Notes: generated by a model not told the origin, from the letters alone. DNA of 64,000 bases from Lentibacillus sp. Marseille-P4043 (GCF_900258515.1 NZ_LT984884.1:3726552-3790551); one strand, 5' to 3'. Counted from the stretch's first letter, positions 1-9,600 are shown. A program made the numbers and translations.

Positions 1-94
1 CTATAATTATCACCGTACCCAAAAGGTGATCAATCAGTATGTTGATATTTATAGAAAGCTCTAGCGAAAGAGGTGAGTAGTTCTCATCCTTTCG

Positions 95-1168
95 TTATTT
101 ACTTTTCTTGAGGATGTCTATTATTGTTTTCGATGTATTTCCATCTCCAAAAAGCTGTGGATATTGTTTAGGGACTTGGAACGACTTCACCGTATCAACG
201 ATCAACTGCGAATCAGCACCCACCAAGTGATTCCAGCCAGATCGTATCGTTTCCACCCATTCTGTTTCATCCCGTAATGTCATACAAGGAACCTGCAACA
301 TGTAGGCCTCTTTCTGCACCCCACCTGAATCTGTTAAGATAGCTTTTGCCTGTGATGCAACAGCTAACATATCAAAATAGTGTAATGGCTCCACAATTTT
401 TATAGGCGAAGACGAAATGAATTCGGTTAACCCGAATTGGTTTATTTTCCGTTCGGTTCTAGGGTGTAGTGGAAGAATAACCTCCATATCTAATTGCTGA
501 AAAGCGTTCAAAATCGATTTTAACCGTTCGGGACTATCCGTATTTTCGGCCCGATGAATCGTTGCAAGATAATAATCCACTTCGGTAAGTGATAATGCTT
601 CTATTATGGTCGATTGTTGCAGTGCATGATGTTTAAAGCGCAGAACGGCATCATACATAATATCCCCCGTTCGATAGACACCCTTTTTGATCCCTTCCCT
701 TTTCAAATTTTCAACAGCAGTATGTGAAGGACAAAATAACCAATCCGCAAGATGATCTGTTATCACCCGATTGATTTCTTCTGGCATATTCTTATTAAAA
801 CTGCGCAATCCGGACTCCACATGGGCCACTGGAATATGAAGCTTAGAAGCGGCCAATCCCCCAGCAAGCGTTGAGTTCGTATCGCCGTACACCAATACCA
901 AGTTCGGTTTGACGTCGATCATAACTTTCTCTAACTCTATCAGCATTTTACCTGTCTGTTGTCCATGTGAACCAGACCCTACCCCTAAATAATAATCTGG
1001 TTTCGGCAGTTTCAATTGTTTAAAGAAGACCTCGGACATATTTTCATCATAGTGCTGCCCGGTGTGGACCATAATTTCTTCCAATGTTGAATCCGACTTT
1101 AAATGGTCAGACAGCATACACGCCTTGATAAACTGTGGCCGTGCTCCAATAACTGTTAAAATTTTCAT
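95..1168 (-). CDS. wecB: UDP-N-acetylglucosamine 2-epimerase (non-hydrolysing)
   Basis: Converts UDP-GlcNAc to UDP-ManNAc in the cytoplasm for surface polysaccharide or teichoic-acid linkage synthesis. The 357-residue protein has the family signatures: GARPQFIKA near residue 8, HTGQHYDENM near 35-44, GDTNST (95-100), HVESGLRS (116-123), MPEEINR (128-134) and a C-terminal SGGVQKEAY UDP-binding motif; the length is normal. An in-frame ATG lies further upstream (1243), but the ATG at 1168 sits behind GGAAGGGGAG and begins with the usual MKILTVIGARP. It is transcribed away from the glycosyltransferase/dehydrogenase/aminotransferase genes and, with the dehydrogenase, would give UDP-ManNAc uronic acid. 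Family assignment is firm; the final polymer is not known. Confidence 0.93.
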   Translation of the reverse strand: MKILTVIGARPQFIKACMLSDHLKSDSTLEEIMVHTGQHYDENMSEVFFKQLKLPKPDYYLGVGSGSHGQQTGKMLIELEKVMIDVKPNLVLVYGDTNSTLAGGLAASKLHIPVAHVESGLRSFNKNMPEEINRVITDHLADWLFCPSHTAVENLKREGIKKGVYRTGDIMYDAVLRFKHHALQQSTIIEALSLTEVDYYLATIHRAENTDSPERLKSILNAFQQLDMEVILPLHPRTERKINQFGLTEFISSSPIKIVEPLHYFDMLAVASQAKAILTDSGGVQKEAYMLQVPCMTLRDETEWVETIRSGWNHLVGADSQLIVDTVKSFQVPKQYPQLFGDGNTSKTIIDILKKSK

Positions 1169-1350
1169 CGTTCTCCCCTTCCAAGGATCGTATAATCCAT
1201 TGTATTCGTCACTGGTTATTTGTGTCTTATACCAAATGACCACACCTATAATCAGGTTCTAAACATATTACACAAAAATACAAATAGGATAGAATGAGCA
1301 GGAACACAGAAGAATAACAACTTTCACAAGCCTATGTTGGAGGAATAGTG

Positions 1351-2568
1351 ATGAGCAAAAATGTTTGTTTTCTCATAACCGAACATCCCTTTTTAGATGC
1401 ACGTATTTTTAGAAAGGAAGCAAAAAGTCTCAGCACGCAGGGTTATCAAGTAACGATGATTGTTCCGAGAAAAAATGGGTACTTGTTTGATGTGGACGGC
1501 AGTATTTTTCGTGACCAATTTCGAGCTCCGGCATTTTTTCATGAGGGTATCAAAATTGTTACATATGAACAGATGTACCCTGAAAATCAAATTAAAAATC
1601 TTCATTATAACCTTCATTCTGGTGATCATACTCGTTTTACCGATCCTTTAGCCAAATTAGGAATTGAACAACAGGCAGATATTTACCACGCGCACGAGTT
1701 TTTCTCCCTTTATTCTGGAATCGGAGTTAAGCGTGCTTTAACGACAAAAGGAAAAGCGTGTAAATTAATTTATGACAGCCACGAACTAGAGCCAGACCCA
1801 CTTATAAGAGAATCGCGAAATACAAAAAAGCTAAAAAATGAAATGCTTGCCTCGATGCTAGATGAAACAGATAGTGTGATCACGGTATCCGAATCGATTA
1901 AATCACGGCACCACACGATAAATCCTAGGTTGCCAATCGATGTTATCTATAATTCCCCACCATTAGCACCTAACTATAAACCAGGTCAAGGCAGGAAACG
2001 TGATCTAACTATTGCATTCGAAGGTGTCATTGATTCGAAGCGAGGAAGTTTTAGAAAATTGATGGATATCGTGAAGCTGTGCAACAACACCTTTGACCTG
2101 AAAGTCCGAATTATTGGCGGTGTAAAAAAATCTAGCAAACAGCAAAGCCTCCCTATCCCTTCCCAACTAGTAGATAAAGTGGAATTTACCGGTTGGCAAA
2201 GTTATGATGCCATCCCCAAAGCAATGCAGGACGTTGATATCGGCTGGATCGATTTAGATGCGGAACATTCCCTGAATAATCGGTATGCGATGCCAAACAA
2301 GTTTTTTAGCTATTTAAATAATGGCATCCCCATATTAGTCAATCAATGCAACGATATGGAACGTTTTATTGAGGCCTATCAATGCGGGTATATCGTAAAA
2401 AGACGACAGGCCCAAGCAACAGATTATGTTCAAGCACTCATTCAGCTCCACTCCAACCGCAAGCAAATTTTTGAAATGAGTAAGAACGCACGTAACATCA
2501 TGGAAACGCATTTCAGCTGGGAACAAATGGAGAAAAAATTGTTCGCTGTTTACAATCGATTAAATTGA
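1351..2568 (+). CDS. Glycosyltransferase, GT4-like (GT-B fold)
   Basis: Probable glycosyltransferase that adds a sugar to a lipid-linked surface glycan. The 405-residue protein starts with a GT4-type Rossmann segment (VCFLITEHPFLDARIFRKEA), has an IYHAHEF and YDSHELEP stretch typical of the acceptor domain, and a C-terminal donor domain with VEFTGWQSYDAIPKAM and AMPNKFFSYLNNGIPILV, the usual nucleotide-sugar E/N-x7 region. The ATG at 1351 follows GGAGG by seven bases; a GTG at 1348 directly before it is too close to that ribosome site. It heads the rightward set that includes the UDP-sugar dehydrogenase and aminotransferase. Donor and acceptor cannot be told from sequence. Confidence 0.83.
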   Translation: MSKNVCFLITEHPFLDARIFRKEAKSLSTQGYQVTMIVPRKNGYLFDVDGSIFRDQFRAPAFFHEGIKIVTYEQMYPENQIKNLHYNLHSGDHTRFTDPLAKLGIEQQADIYHAHEFFSLYSGIGVKRALTTKGKACKLIYDSHELEPDPLIRESRNTKKLKNEMLASMLDETDSVITVSESIKSRHHTINPRLPIDVIYNSPPLAPNYKPGQGRKRDLTIAFEGVIDSKRGSFRKLMDIVKLCNNTFDLKVRIIGGVKKSSKQQSLPIPSQLVDKVEFTGWQSYDAIPKAMQDVDIGWIDLDAEHSLNNRYAMPNKFFSYLNNGIPILVNQCNDMERFIEAYQCGYIVKRRQAQATDYVQALIQLHSNRKQIFEMSKNARNIMETHFSWEQMEKKLFAVYNRLN

Positions 2569-2682
2569 TAATCATGTTGTTGATGTAAAGATCGTGAACC
2601 TAACAAAACAGTCCAATCAATTCATTTTCAACCACATAAACTGTTAATAAATTTGTTACTCTGACAGAAATGAGGTTGAAAT

Positions 2683-4023
2683 ATGACAATAGACCAAAAC
2701 CAATCATCGTCGAATGTAGCTGTTGTTGGTCTTGGGAAAATAGGACTGACACTAGCTGCAGTATTTGCTAACAATGACTATAACGTATTTGGAGCAGATA
2801 TTAGTAATGATGTTGTAGATTCCGTAAACCAAGGCAGCTCCCATATAGACAATGAGCCGGGATTAGAAGAACTGGTTGCAAATGCCCAACAGAATCATAC
2901 ATTATCGGCGACAACCAATACGACAAAAGCTGTTGCCCAGGCAAATGTAATCGTTGTGATTGTTCCAGTATTGGTCGATGAACAAAACAACATCGATTAC
3001 CAATTTATTGATTTGGCTGTTCAGGAAATAGCAAAGGGAATTAAAAAAAATTCATTGGTCATTTTTGAAACGACGCTCCCTCCAGGAGATACGAAAAATA
3101 GGTTTGGAAAGAAAATAGCGGAAATCTCTGGTTTGCAATTGGGAACAGACTTTTATCTTGCCTATAGCCCTGAACGCGTTTATTCAAACCGGATTATCCA
3201 GGATTTACAAACTTATCCAAAGGTTGTTGGCGGACTCAATGAAAAAAGCCTTGAGCTGGCATCAAATTTTTATAAAAAGGCTTTGGACTGCCAGCTAATC
3301 GAAGTAAGCTCATTGGAAACTGCTGAATTCGCTAAGGTCGCCGAGTGTGTGTATCGTGATGTGAATATCGCACTCGCAAATGAACTTGCTCAATTTGCAG
3401 ATGAGCAAGGTGTTAACATGTCTGAAATAATCCCAGCAAGTAATAGTCAACCATACTCGCATATCCATTCACCTGGTATTGGCGTAGGGGGCCATTGTAT
3501 CCCCATTTATCCTTATTTTTTCATTAATAAGGGATTGGACCAGGGTATTACCCCATTATCACGAAAAATCAATGACAACATGGCAAACCATTCACTTACA
3601 AGAATTGAAAAAGAAATCGGATCTTTAGAAGGTAAAAACGTTCTTATTTTAGGATTATCCTATCGAGAAAACGTCAAGGAGCCAACAAAATCAACAACCT
3701 TATTACTCATTGACCAACTTAAGAAGAAACAGGCAAATCTATATGTCAATGATCCATTGTTTACCAATCAGGAAATCGCTGGATATGGCGTTATCCCATT
3801 GTCACTGGATGATCCGTTTGTTGCTGAATTAGATATCGTTATTCTTCAGGCTTTCCACCAGGAATATCGTACGATTGATTTCAGCCATTTTCGCACATGT
3901 GAGCTTGTGTTGGATGGAAGGAATAAATTAGATCAAAACACGATAACCAAATTAGGCATAAACTATCAAAGTATCGGAAATCAAACCAACAAAAGGAGGC
4001 CGTTAGACGAACATGACAAATAA
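2683..4023 (+). CDS. wecC: UDP-sugar 6-dehydrogenase (UDP-ManNAc/UDP-GlcNAc dehydrogenase type)
   Basis: NAD-dependent four-electron oxidation of a UDP-N-acetylhexosamine to its uronic acid. The 446-residue protein has the N-terminal Rossmann motif GLGKIGLTLA, the central dimer domain with AEFAKVAECVYRDVN (catalytic Lys region), the catalytic cysteine motif GIGVGGHCIPIYPYF and the C-terminal domain with GLSYRENVKEPTKST. With the epimerase (95-1168) the likely substrate is UDP-ManNAc, so WecC is the best name, but a WbpA-type UDP-GlcNAc dehydrogenase cannot be excluded. Its end overlaps the next gene by 11 bases, so the two are translationally coupled. Start ATG follows GAGG at normal distance. 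Confidence 0.85.
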   Translation: MTIDQNQSSSNVAVVGLGKIGLTLAAVFANNDYNVFGADISNDVVDSVNQGSSHIDNEPGLEELVANAQQNHTLSATTNTTKAVAQANVIVVIVPVLVDEQNNIDYQFIDLAVQEIAKGIKKNSLVIFETTLPPGDTKNRFGKKIAEISGLQLGTDFYLAYSPERVYSNRIIQDLQTYPKVVGGLNEKSLELASNFYKKALDCQLIEVSSLETAEFAKVAECVYRDVNIALANELAQFADEQGVNMSEIIPASNSQPYSHIHSPGIGVGGHCIPIYPYFFINKGLDQGITPLSRKINDNMANHSLTRIEKEIGSLEGKNVLILGLSYRENVKEPTKSTTLLLIDQLKKKQANLYVNDPLFTNQEIAGYGVIPLSLDDPFVAELDIVILQAFHQEYRTIDFSHFRTCELVLDGRNKLDQNTITKLGINYQSIGNQTNKRRPLDEHDK

Positions 4024-5140
4024 CAAGAAACAAATACCAATGGTCGATTTAACAGCAGAATTAGCGTTAATCAGAAAACCCGTTGTTGAGATGGTGACCG
4101 AAGTTTTAGATAGTGGGGAATACATTTTAGGGGAAAAAGGAAAGCAGCTTGAAAAGTTAGTTGCCCAATACGTGGATGCCACTTATGGCCTTGGGACTGC
4201 TAATGGGACAGATGCGTTGCAATTATCACTAATGGCATTGAACATTGGGCCTGGAGATGAAGTAATCACAACACCATTTACTTTTTTTGCAACCGCCGAA
4301 GTAATTGCACAAGTTGGCGCCAAACCAGTTTTTGTTGATATTGACGAAGAAACGTACAATATCGATCCATCCAAAATTGAGGCAGCTATAACGAAAAATA
4401 CGAAAGCAATCATTGTTGTACACTTATTCGGGCAAGTTGCCAACATGAAAGAAATCATGGCTATCGCAAAGGCACATAAATTACGTGTCATAGAAGATGC
4501 CTGCCAAGCAATTGGATCTGAATATGATGGAAAAAGAGTCGGAGCAATTGGCGACATTGGCTGTTTCTCTTTCTTTCCATCCAAAAACCTCGGCGCATTC
4601 GGGGACGCCGGGCTAATCGTGACAAATGAACGAGAATTGTATGAAAAAATCCATTCACTCCACAACCATGGAAGTAGCGCAACCTATCAGCATGCAACAA
4701 TCGGTATGAATAGTAGACTAGATGAATTTCAAGCAGCTATTTTACTAGTTAAACTGTATTATTTAGACATCTTTTTGCACAAACGAAAAGAGATTGCTAA
4801 AAGATATACGGAGAATCTGAACAACAATGATCACATCAAATTGCCCCCAGTCTCAGAAAACCGGGAGCACACGTTTCACCAATATTGTATAGAACTGGAA
4901 GAAAGGGACAAACTCACAGCGAAGTTAAAAAATAACGGAATCGCCTCAGCCATTTATTATCCTGTCCCCTTGCATCTGCAGAAAGCCTTGCAATATCTTC
5001 ACTATCAAGAAGGCGACTTTCCAATTGCCGAGCGAACAGCCAAACGCATCATGGCACTCCCCATCTCCCCTATGCTATCTCTTCATGACCAAGACTATAT
5101 CATTTCAACAGTGAATCGTTTTGTAGAGGGGAATGATTAA
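4013..5140 (+). CDS. DegT/DnrJ/EryC1/StrS sugar aminotransferase
   Basis: PLP-dependent aminotransferase that would place an amino group on a keto-sugar nucleotide. The 375-residue protein is full length for the family: N-terminal GEYILGEKGKQLEKL, GTANGTDALQLSL phosphate-binding loop, EDACQAIGSEYDG with the PLP aspartate, and the internal aldimine lysine in FSFFPSKNLGAFGD; HNHGS and MNSRLDEFQAAIL follow. It overlaps the dehydrogenase by 11 bases; AAAGGAGG lies about 13 bases before the ATG. No NAD-dependent 3-oxidase or N-acetyltransferase is present in the window, so a complete WbpB/E/D-like path is not seen here. Immediately downstream the sequence becomes a tandem-repeat array. Confidence 0.88.
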   Translation: MTNNKKQIPMVDLTAELALIRKPVVEMVTEVLDSGEYILGEKGKQLEKLVAQYVDATYGLGTANGTDALQLSLMALNIGPGDEVITTPFTFFATAEVIAQVGAKPVFVDIDEETYNIDPSKIEAAITKNTKAIIVVHLFGQVANMKEIMAIAKAHKLRVIEDACQAIGSEYDGKRVGAIGDIGCFSFFPSKNLGAFGDAGLIVTNERELYEKIHSLHNHGSSATYQHATIGMNSRLDEFQAAILLVKLYYLDIFLHKRKEIAKRYTENLNNNDHIKLPPVSENREHTFHQYCIELEERDKLTAKLKNNGIASAIYYPVPLHLQKALQYLHYQEGDFPIAERTAKRIMALPISPMLSLHDQDYIISTVNRFVEGND

Positions 5141-6017
5141 TGCTCCGTGGGGAGGCGGTTCAGGGCGCGTGACTTTGGCCGGGGTGCGCATCGGCCAAGG
5201 GTAGCAGCCGCTTTGGGTTGTTGTCCGGCGACTTTCCGCTTTCGTCCGGCGACTTCCCGCTTTCGTCCGGCGACTTTCCGACCCGAGTGCGCGACTTTCT
5301 GGCCCGGGTGCGCGACTTTTTGGCCCGGGTGCGCGACTTTTTGGCCCGGGTGCGCGACTTTACGGCCCGAGTGCGCGACTTTACGGCCCGGGTGCGCGAC
5401 TTTTTGGCCCGGGTGCGCGACTTTTTGGCCCGGGTGCGCGACTTTACGGCCCGGGTGCGCGACTTTACGACCCGGGTGCGCGACTTTTTGGCCCGGGTGC
5501 GCGACTTTCCGACCTGAGTGCGCGACTTCCTGGCCCGGGTGCGCGACTTTCCGACCTGAGTGCGCGACTTCCTGGCCCGGGTGCGCGACTTTACGGCCAG
5601 AGTGCGCGACTTTCCGGCCCGGGTGCGCGACTTTTTGGCCCGGGTGCGCGACTTTTTGGCCCGGGTGCGCGACTTTCTGGCCCGAGTGCGCGACTTTCCG
5701 GCCAGAGTGCGCGACTTTCCGGCCCGAGTGCGTGACTTTCCGGCCAGAGTGCGTGACTTCCTGGCCCGAGTGCGCGACTTTCCGACCCGAGTGCGCGACT
5801 TTCTGGCCCGGGTGCGCGACTTTACGGCCAGAGTGCGTGACTTTCCGGCCCGGGTGCGCGACTTTCCGGCCCGAGTGCGCGACTTTCCGGCCCGGGTGCG
5901 CGACTTTCCGGCCCGGGTGCGCGACTTTCCGGCCTGAGTGCGCGACTTTCCGGCCCGAGTGCGCGACTTTTTGGCCTGAGTGCGCGACTCCGGCCTAATT
6001 CTGCGCGGCTTCCAAGG
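5141..6017. repeat. Array of ~33 tandem 21-bp GC-rich repeats with three leader units
   Basis: Between two polysaccharide genes lies a run of 21-bp units with core GTGCGCGACTTT followed by a variable nine-base part such as TTGGCCCGG or CCGGCCAGA. I count about 33 full units and a partial last one from about 5284 to 5995, preceded by three related leader units built on GTCCGGCGACTT (about 5223-5283). Because 21 is a multiple of three and the core has no stop, several frames stay open and can be read as heptapeptide repeats such as RVRDFLA or CATFWPG; there is no good ribosome site and base composition is far above the neighbours. I regard it as non-coding repeat DNA. Short related units recur at about 37945-37995. 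Confidence 0.9.
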
Positions 6018-7352
6018 TTAATCCGAACGCAGCATTTTTAAAAATTCCTGCCATTTCGATTGGTTCATTTTTGTAATGCTTTCACGGTGTTCTCGGATAT
6101 TATATACCGTAAAATCACGATAACAAAATGAGGAGCGCTTTATTAATTGGCTTAACACGCTTACATCCTCATATAGTCTTCCATTTTCAAAGGAAACTAC
6201 CGGAAATCCGCCTTCTTTTTTTAAAATAGATGTTCGATATATTCTTGGTCCGAGTGGAAAACGATACGTTAGCAAGTCTTCCAAACCGTTGACAGCCACT
6301 CCTTGGGAAACGCCTTTAAAAAGAACGTCTGCCTCTGCCGAAAGCTGTTTCCATCTTCTTAGGTTGCCGTATAGTACCGAAATATCCTTAGGAAGATCTG
6401 ATAAATACTGCTTGATCAGAGAAATGGCATCTGGATCAAGCCAATCATCCGCGTCTAATTCTAAGATAAAGTCGGATGTCACATGTGGTAATAAATCATT
6501 TAGTGCCTTTGCTTTTCCCTCATTTGCTTTACTAAATACAGTCACTTGTTCCCCATCACTCCATCGTTTTAATTGGTCATGGGAACCATCAGTTGAGCCA
6601 TCATCCATAATTAAAATTTGATCAGGCTGTTCGTTTTGCAATAAACATGAGGCAATAGCATTTTCTACATATTCACCCATATTGTAATTGGCTATTATAA
6701 TCGAAATCGATGGATGATCCGGTTTAATTTTTTCCAGTTGGTATTTTTGTATAAATGCTTGCCTTTCCACTGTGTTAGTCGAACTATTTTTTCTTGCTTG
6801 TTTCAGAAGACCGTCCTTGAAAACGGAATTCTCCACATTCGCAAATCTAGCGGGAAACAGCGCCTCTTTAAATGGCAGTTGGTGGCTGGATAAAAACTGC
6901 TCCTGCTTGAGAAATGATGTACGTAGGAATAATGGACGTTGGAGGGTTATGTTACGATTACGATAAAACGTTCCTAACATCGTTTTTTCATCGGGCAACT
7001 GAAGGGATTCAGCGCTTATCGAGGGAGAAAGGTAATCTGCTTCTTGCAGCAGTAACACGTAAAGACTAGCTAGACGAGAGATAGTGGCATTCAATGTATT
7101 TCCTAGATAATTATTCTTAACCGTAATAAATTGAAGCTGGCCAGCAAAATCGTACTGGCCCTCTAATAATCTTCCTTGTTCCTGGAAAACAATTACGGAT
7201 TCCAGTCTGGCATTCACATTTTTCAGAGAGGTTAACGCCTTTTGCAATACAGTCTTATCGGAATAATGAACAAGTATGGCGGTTATATCCTTCAATCGTA
7301 AGTCCTCCATTCCTTCAAAGGTTCTTACATTACCGGATTTAATCTTTATCAT
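6018..7352 (-). CDS. Glycosyltransferase family 2 protein with extra N-terminal GT-A-like segment
   Basis: Probable inverting GT2 glycosyltransferase for the surface polysaccharide. In the 444-residue protein residues ~210-330 form the GT-A nucleotide-binding domain: SISIIIANYNMGEYVENAI, MDDGSTDGS and the metal-binding ELDADDWLDPDA, followed by LYGNLRRW and the LYEDVSVLSQL acceptor region. The first ~190 residues begin DITAILVHYSDKTVLQKAL, resembling a degenerate second GT-A start without a clear DxD. No convincing ribosome site was seen before the ATG at 7352; the ATG at 7310 is an alternative. It faces the dehydrogenase/aminotransferase genes across the repeat array. Confidence 0.82.
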   Translation of the reverse strand: MIKIKSGNVRTFEGMEDLRLKDITAILVHYSDKTVLQKALTSLKNVNARLESVIVFQEQGRLLEGQYDFAGQLQFITVKNNYLGNTLNATISRLASLYVLLLQEADYLSPSISAESLQLPDEKTMLGTFYRNRNITLQRPLFLRTSFLKQEQFLSSHQLPFKEALFPARFANVENSVFKDGLLKQARKNSSTNTVERQAFIQKYQLEKIKPDHPSISIIIANYNMGEYVENAIASCLLQNEQPDQILIMDDGSTDGSHDQLKRWSDGEQVTVFSKANEGKAKALNDLLPHVTSDFILELDADDWLDPDAISLIKQYLSDLPKDISVLYGNLRRWKQLSAEADVLFKGVSQGVAVNGLEDLLTYRFPLGPRIYRTSILKKEGGFPVVSFENGRLYEDVSVLSQLIKRSSFCYRDFTVYNIREHRESITKMNQSKWQEFLKMLRSD

Positions 7353-7404
7353 TGTATTCGGTTTCGATATTGAATATTCAAATTTATGGGTACCTTAAAT
7401 CATA

Positions 7405-8055
7405 TCATTTCGCAATAGACGAATCTCTCACCCGTTTTTCCAGTTTGCTTGCTTCTATCCGCTCAATAAACTTTTTACATTTTAAAAAGGAATACTGAAA
7501 AATTGGACTTTGGACGAAGGTGAAGATAAATGTAAAAATAAACACAGGGCCGCCTAGAAGCAACCCAATTACGAGCACACCGGTCTCCGTAATTATTCGC
7601 ACCCTTCTAATTGGTGCTCCAAGCTTATCGGAAATCGACAGCATAAATCCGTCACGCGGACCAGAACCGACCCCAGCTGCATTATAGATCCCACCGCCGA
7701 CACCCATGATTATAATTCCAACAATAATAATCAGAATATCCAGCCACGTATGTGTTGCATGTGGCAGTATATCTAACCACAAAAAGAAATCCACACATGA
7801 CCCTACTAAAAAGGCATTTAAAAATGTGCCGATCTTGATATAGCTCTTATCGAGTATCCACGACACAACAATTAATGTCATTCCACAAATGATATTCCAT
7901 GTTCCAATGGAGAAACCAAACATTTCAAACAACCCCACATTTAGCACATCCCAAGGGTGGATGCCCAAATGCTGCACATTGATTGTGGTGGAAATTCCCA
8001 AACTAAAAAAAATAACCCCTACGACAAAAAAGGGCCAGCGAATAGCTTGAATCAT
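7405..8055 (-). CDS. YczE/YyaS/YitT-family membrane protein
   Basis: Integral membrane protein of 216 residues with about five hydrophobic helices. The N-terminal GVIFFSLGISTTINVQHLG, the HPWDVLNVGL motif and the GVGGGIYNAAGVGSGPRDG stretch are hallmarks of YczE-like proteins. The last ~25 residues are charged and probably cytoplasmic. Biochemical function of the family is unsettled; in Bacillus subtilis YczE has been linked to secondary-metabolite (bacillaene) production. Stands alone on the minus strand. ATG at 8055 is used; the GAAAGAAGGTC ribosome site lies just upstream. Confidence 0.8.
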   Translation of the reverse strand: MIQAIRWPFFVVGVIFFSLGISTTINVQHLGIHPWDVLNVGLFEMFGFSIGTWNIICGMTLIVVSWILDKSYIKIGTFLNAFLVGSCVDFFLWLDILPHATHTWLDILIIIVGIIIMGVGGGIYNAAGVGSGPRDGFMLSISDKLGAPIRRVRIITETGVLVIGLLLGGPVFIFTFIFTFVQSPIFQYSFLKCKKFIERIEASKLEKRVRDSSIAK

Positions 8056-8166
8056 AATTGACCTTCTTTCACTCTAGCAAGATATAAGACCCATCTTAAA
8101 ATAGGATGAAAAATAAGTCAATTTAGACAGTTGTATGGAAGTCATACCCCACTATCCCACAAGCTT

Positions 8167-8859
8167 TTACGCAAAAAATTGAAATTTCGTTCGTACATTA
8201 GCCATGATTTTTATTTGTCCTGGCTCGATTGTAGTAGATGTATTTTCTTCCATTGTAGCAAATGCCTTATGTGTGGCTGGTGATTCGTTCATTTCTTCTA
8301 CAATTTTAAGTGGCTTAGCATCAAGGTTCAGCTCCATCGTTTCTGCGATTGTTTGAGCTTTAGCAGTTGCATCCCTCAACGCAGCACTCAACGCTTGTTG
8401 GTAATAGTGTTGTTTATCAGCTACCGTAAACTCGATTGCTGATACGCGATTCACCCCATTTTGTACAGCTGCATCGATAATTTTCCCCACCTGTCCACCC
8501 TCATCCATTTTAACCGTAAGCGCATGAGTAACTTCATACCCTCGAAAAACTTGTTTTCCATCCACGTAATCGTACCTTGGATAAATATTGTACGTAGCTG
8601 TTTGAATGTTTTCTCGCGGAATCCCGAACTGTAATAATGCTTGCATGACTTGATTTATCTTTTGTGCATTTTCCTGTTGTGCCATGGTAAGCGACTCGTT
8701 TTGGGTGACAACTTCCAACTCGATCATCACAATATCCGGCTCGACTGAAATAGCTGCAGTCCCAGTAACCGTCATCACTCGAGGTTGCTGTTCTCTAAAT
8801 GAAGGTACATATGAATAATACAATCTCATTCCACCTTTCTTGAAGGTATAGTAGATCAT
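8167..8859 (-). CDS. SIMPL (DUF541) domain protein
   Basis: SIMPL/DUF541 family protein of up to 230 residues. The core starts at about residue 28 (RVMTVTGTAAISVEPDIVMIELEV), the usual opening of the family, and continues with GIPRENIQTATYNIYPRYDY and the C-terminal IKIMANVRTKFQF strand. It has no clear signal peptide, unlike exported members such as BP26. Two starts are possible: the ATG at 8859, without visible ribosome site, and the ATG at 8829, with AAGGTGG very close upstream. The role of the family is poorly defined (oligomeric BP26-like shells are known). Confidence 0.82.
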   Translation of the reverse strand: MIYYTFKKGGMRLYYSYVPSFREQQPRVMTVTGTAAISVEPDIVMIELEVVTQNESLTMAQQENAQKINQVMQALLQFGIPRENIQTATYNIYPRYDYVDGKQVFRGYEVTHALTVKMDEGGQVGKIIDAAVQNGVNRVSAIEFTVADKQHYYQQALSAALRDATAKAQTIAETMELNLDAKPLKIVEEMNESPATHKAFATMEENTSTTIEPGQIKIMANVRTKFQFFA

Positions 8860-8913
8860 ATGCCTATATGTATGAAATGGTTATGAATGGGGATTGGGAA
8901 AGTTCTTGATTAT

Positions 8914-9414
8914 TCAAACTGCAAACCAACGCAGTGCCCGCTGCTCCATTTCCCTCACAAACTCTTTTTTTGCCAGGCTATACTCACTTGTATTTTCAAA
9001 CCGCTGCGCCAGCCCTTCTTTAAAATGACTATACTTAGCTACCTCTTCTGGATGGGAACGCAGATAATCTCGAAATACTAAATGCCGTTCAATTTGTGGG
9101 TTATCGAACTGATAAAAATGAATGTGATGTGTTCTATTGTCCCCGCCCTTTCGAAATAACCTTCTACCTTCAATTCCCCATTCTCCAGCAATATCATATC
9201 TGAGAGCATCCATTCTGTTGTTGAACGAATCAATCTTCTTGATGTTTTTTACAACACACATCATATCGATGACAGGTTTTGCCTTCATGCCAGACGTGCT
9301 TCCAAAATGTTCAAATTTGATTATTTCATCGCCAAATATTGATTTCAGAAATTGAGCCTCATGCTGAAACATTCGCGCCCAGTTTTCGTCAAAGTCGGTG
9401 AGCCGAACTTTCAT
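8914..9414 (-). CDS. GrpB-family (nucleotidyltransferase-fold) protein
   Basis: GrpB-family protein of 166 residues, related to the nucleotidyltransferase superfamily; often annotated as dephospho-CoA kinase-like, but function is not proven. It shows the typical start VRLTDFDENWARMFQHEA, the GSTSG nucleotide-binding motif with FEHFGSTSGMKAKPVIDMM, and HHIHFYQFDNPQIERHLVFRDYL. The start at 9414 has GGGAGG seven bases upstream; an upstream in-frame ATG (9477) would add 21 residues that do not fit the family. Confidence 0.85.
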   Translation of the reverse strand: MKVRLTDFDENWARMFQHEAQFLKSIFGDEIIKFEHFGSTSGMKAKPVIDMMCVVKNIKKIDSFNNRMDALRYDIAGEWGIEGRRLFRKGGDNRTHHIHFYQFDNPQIERHLVFRDYLRSHPEEVAKYSHFKEGLAQRFENTSEYSLAKKEFVREMEQRALRWFAV

Positions 9415-9564
9415 GTGGAAACCTCCCTTATCGTACACTTTTCCCGCATTAACATGTTGCTCGTTTAATTTCAACATCTGTAGATTATCTCTTTTGAATT
9501 TTCTGGTTCCTGACTGCTTAATTCAAATCCAACAACTTTTCCCACTTTGAGTCCCTCCTAGTTC

Positions 9565-9600
9565 ACAAAAACGCCCAGACAATTCCAGGCGTTTTTGTTT
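9565..9600. terminator. Terminator hairpin downstream of the GNAT gene
   Basis: An 11-bp perfect stem (ACAAAAACGCC at 9565-9575 with GGCGTTTTTGT at 9588-9598) followed by T residues on the plus strand and A/T-rich on the other. On the minus strand it lies directly after the GNAT gene and is most likely its terminator. Confidence 0.7.

Noticed and set aside
4183..4700. Minus-strand frames opposite the aminotransferase gene
   Set aside because: Shadows of a clear gene with intact catalytic motifs on the plus strand.
5147..5998. Long open frames reading heptapeptide repeats (RVRDFLA or CATFWPG types)
   Set aside because: They follow from 21-bp units without stops in three frames; no ribosome site and composition unlike any gene here. 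Treated as repeat DNA.
5223..5998. Possible CRISPR array
   Set aside because: Units are contiguous with no unique spacers and no cas genes are near.
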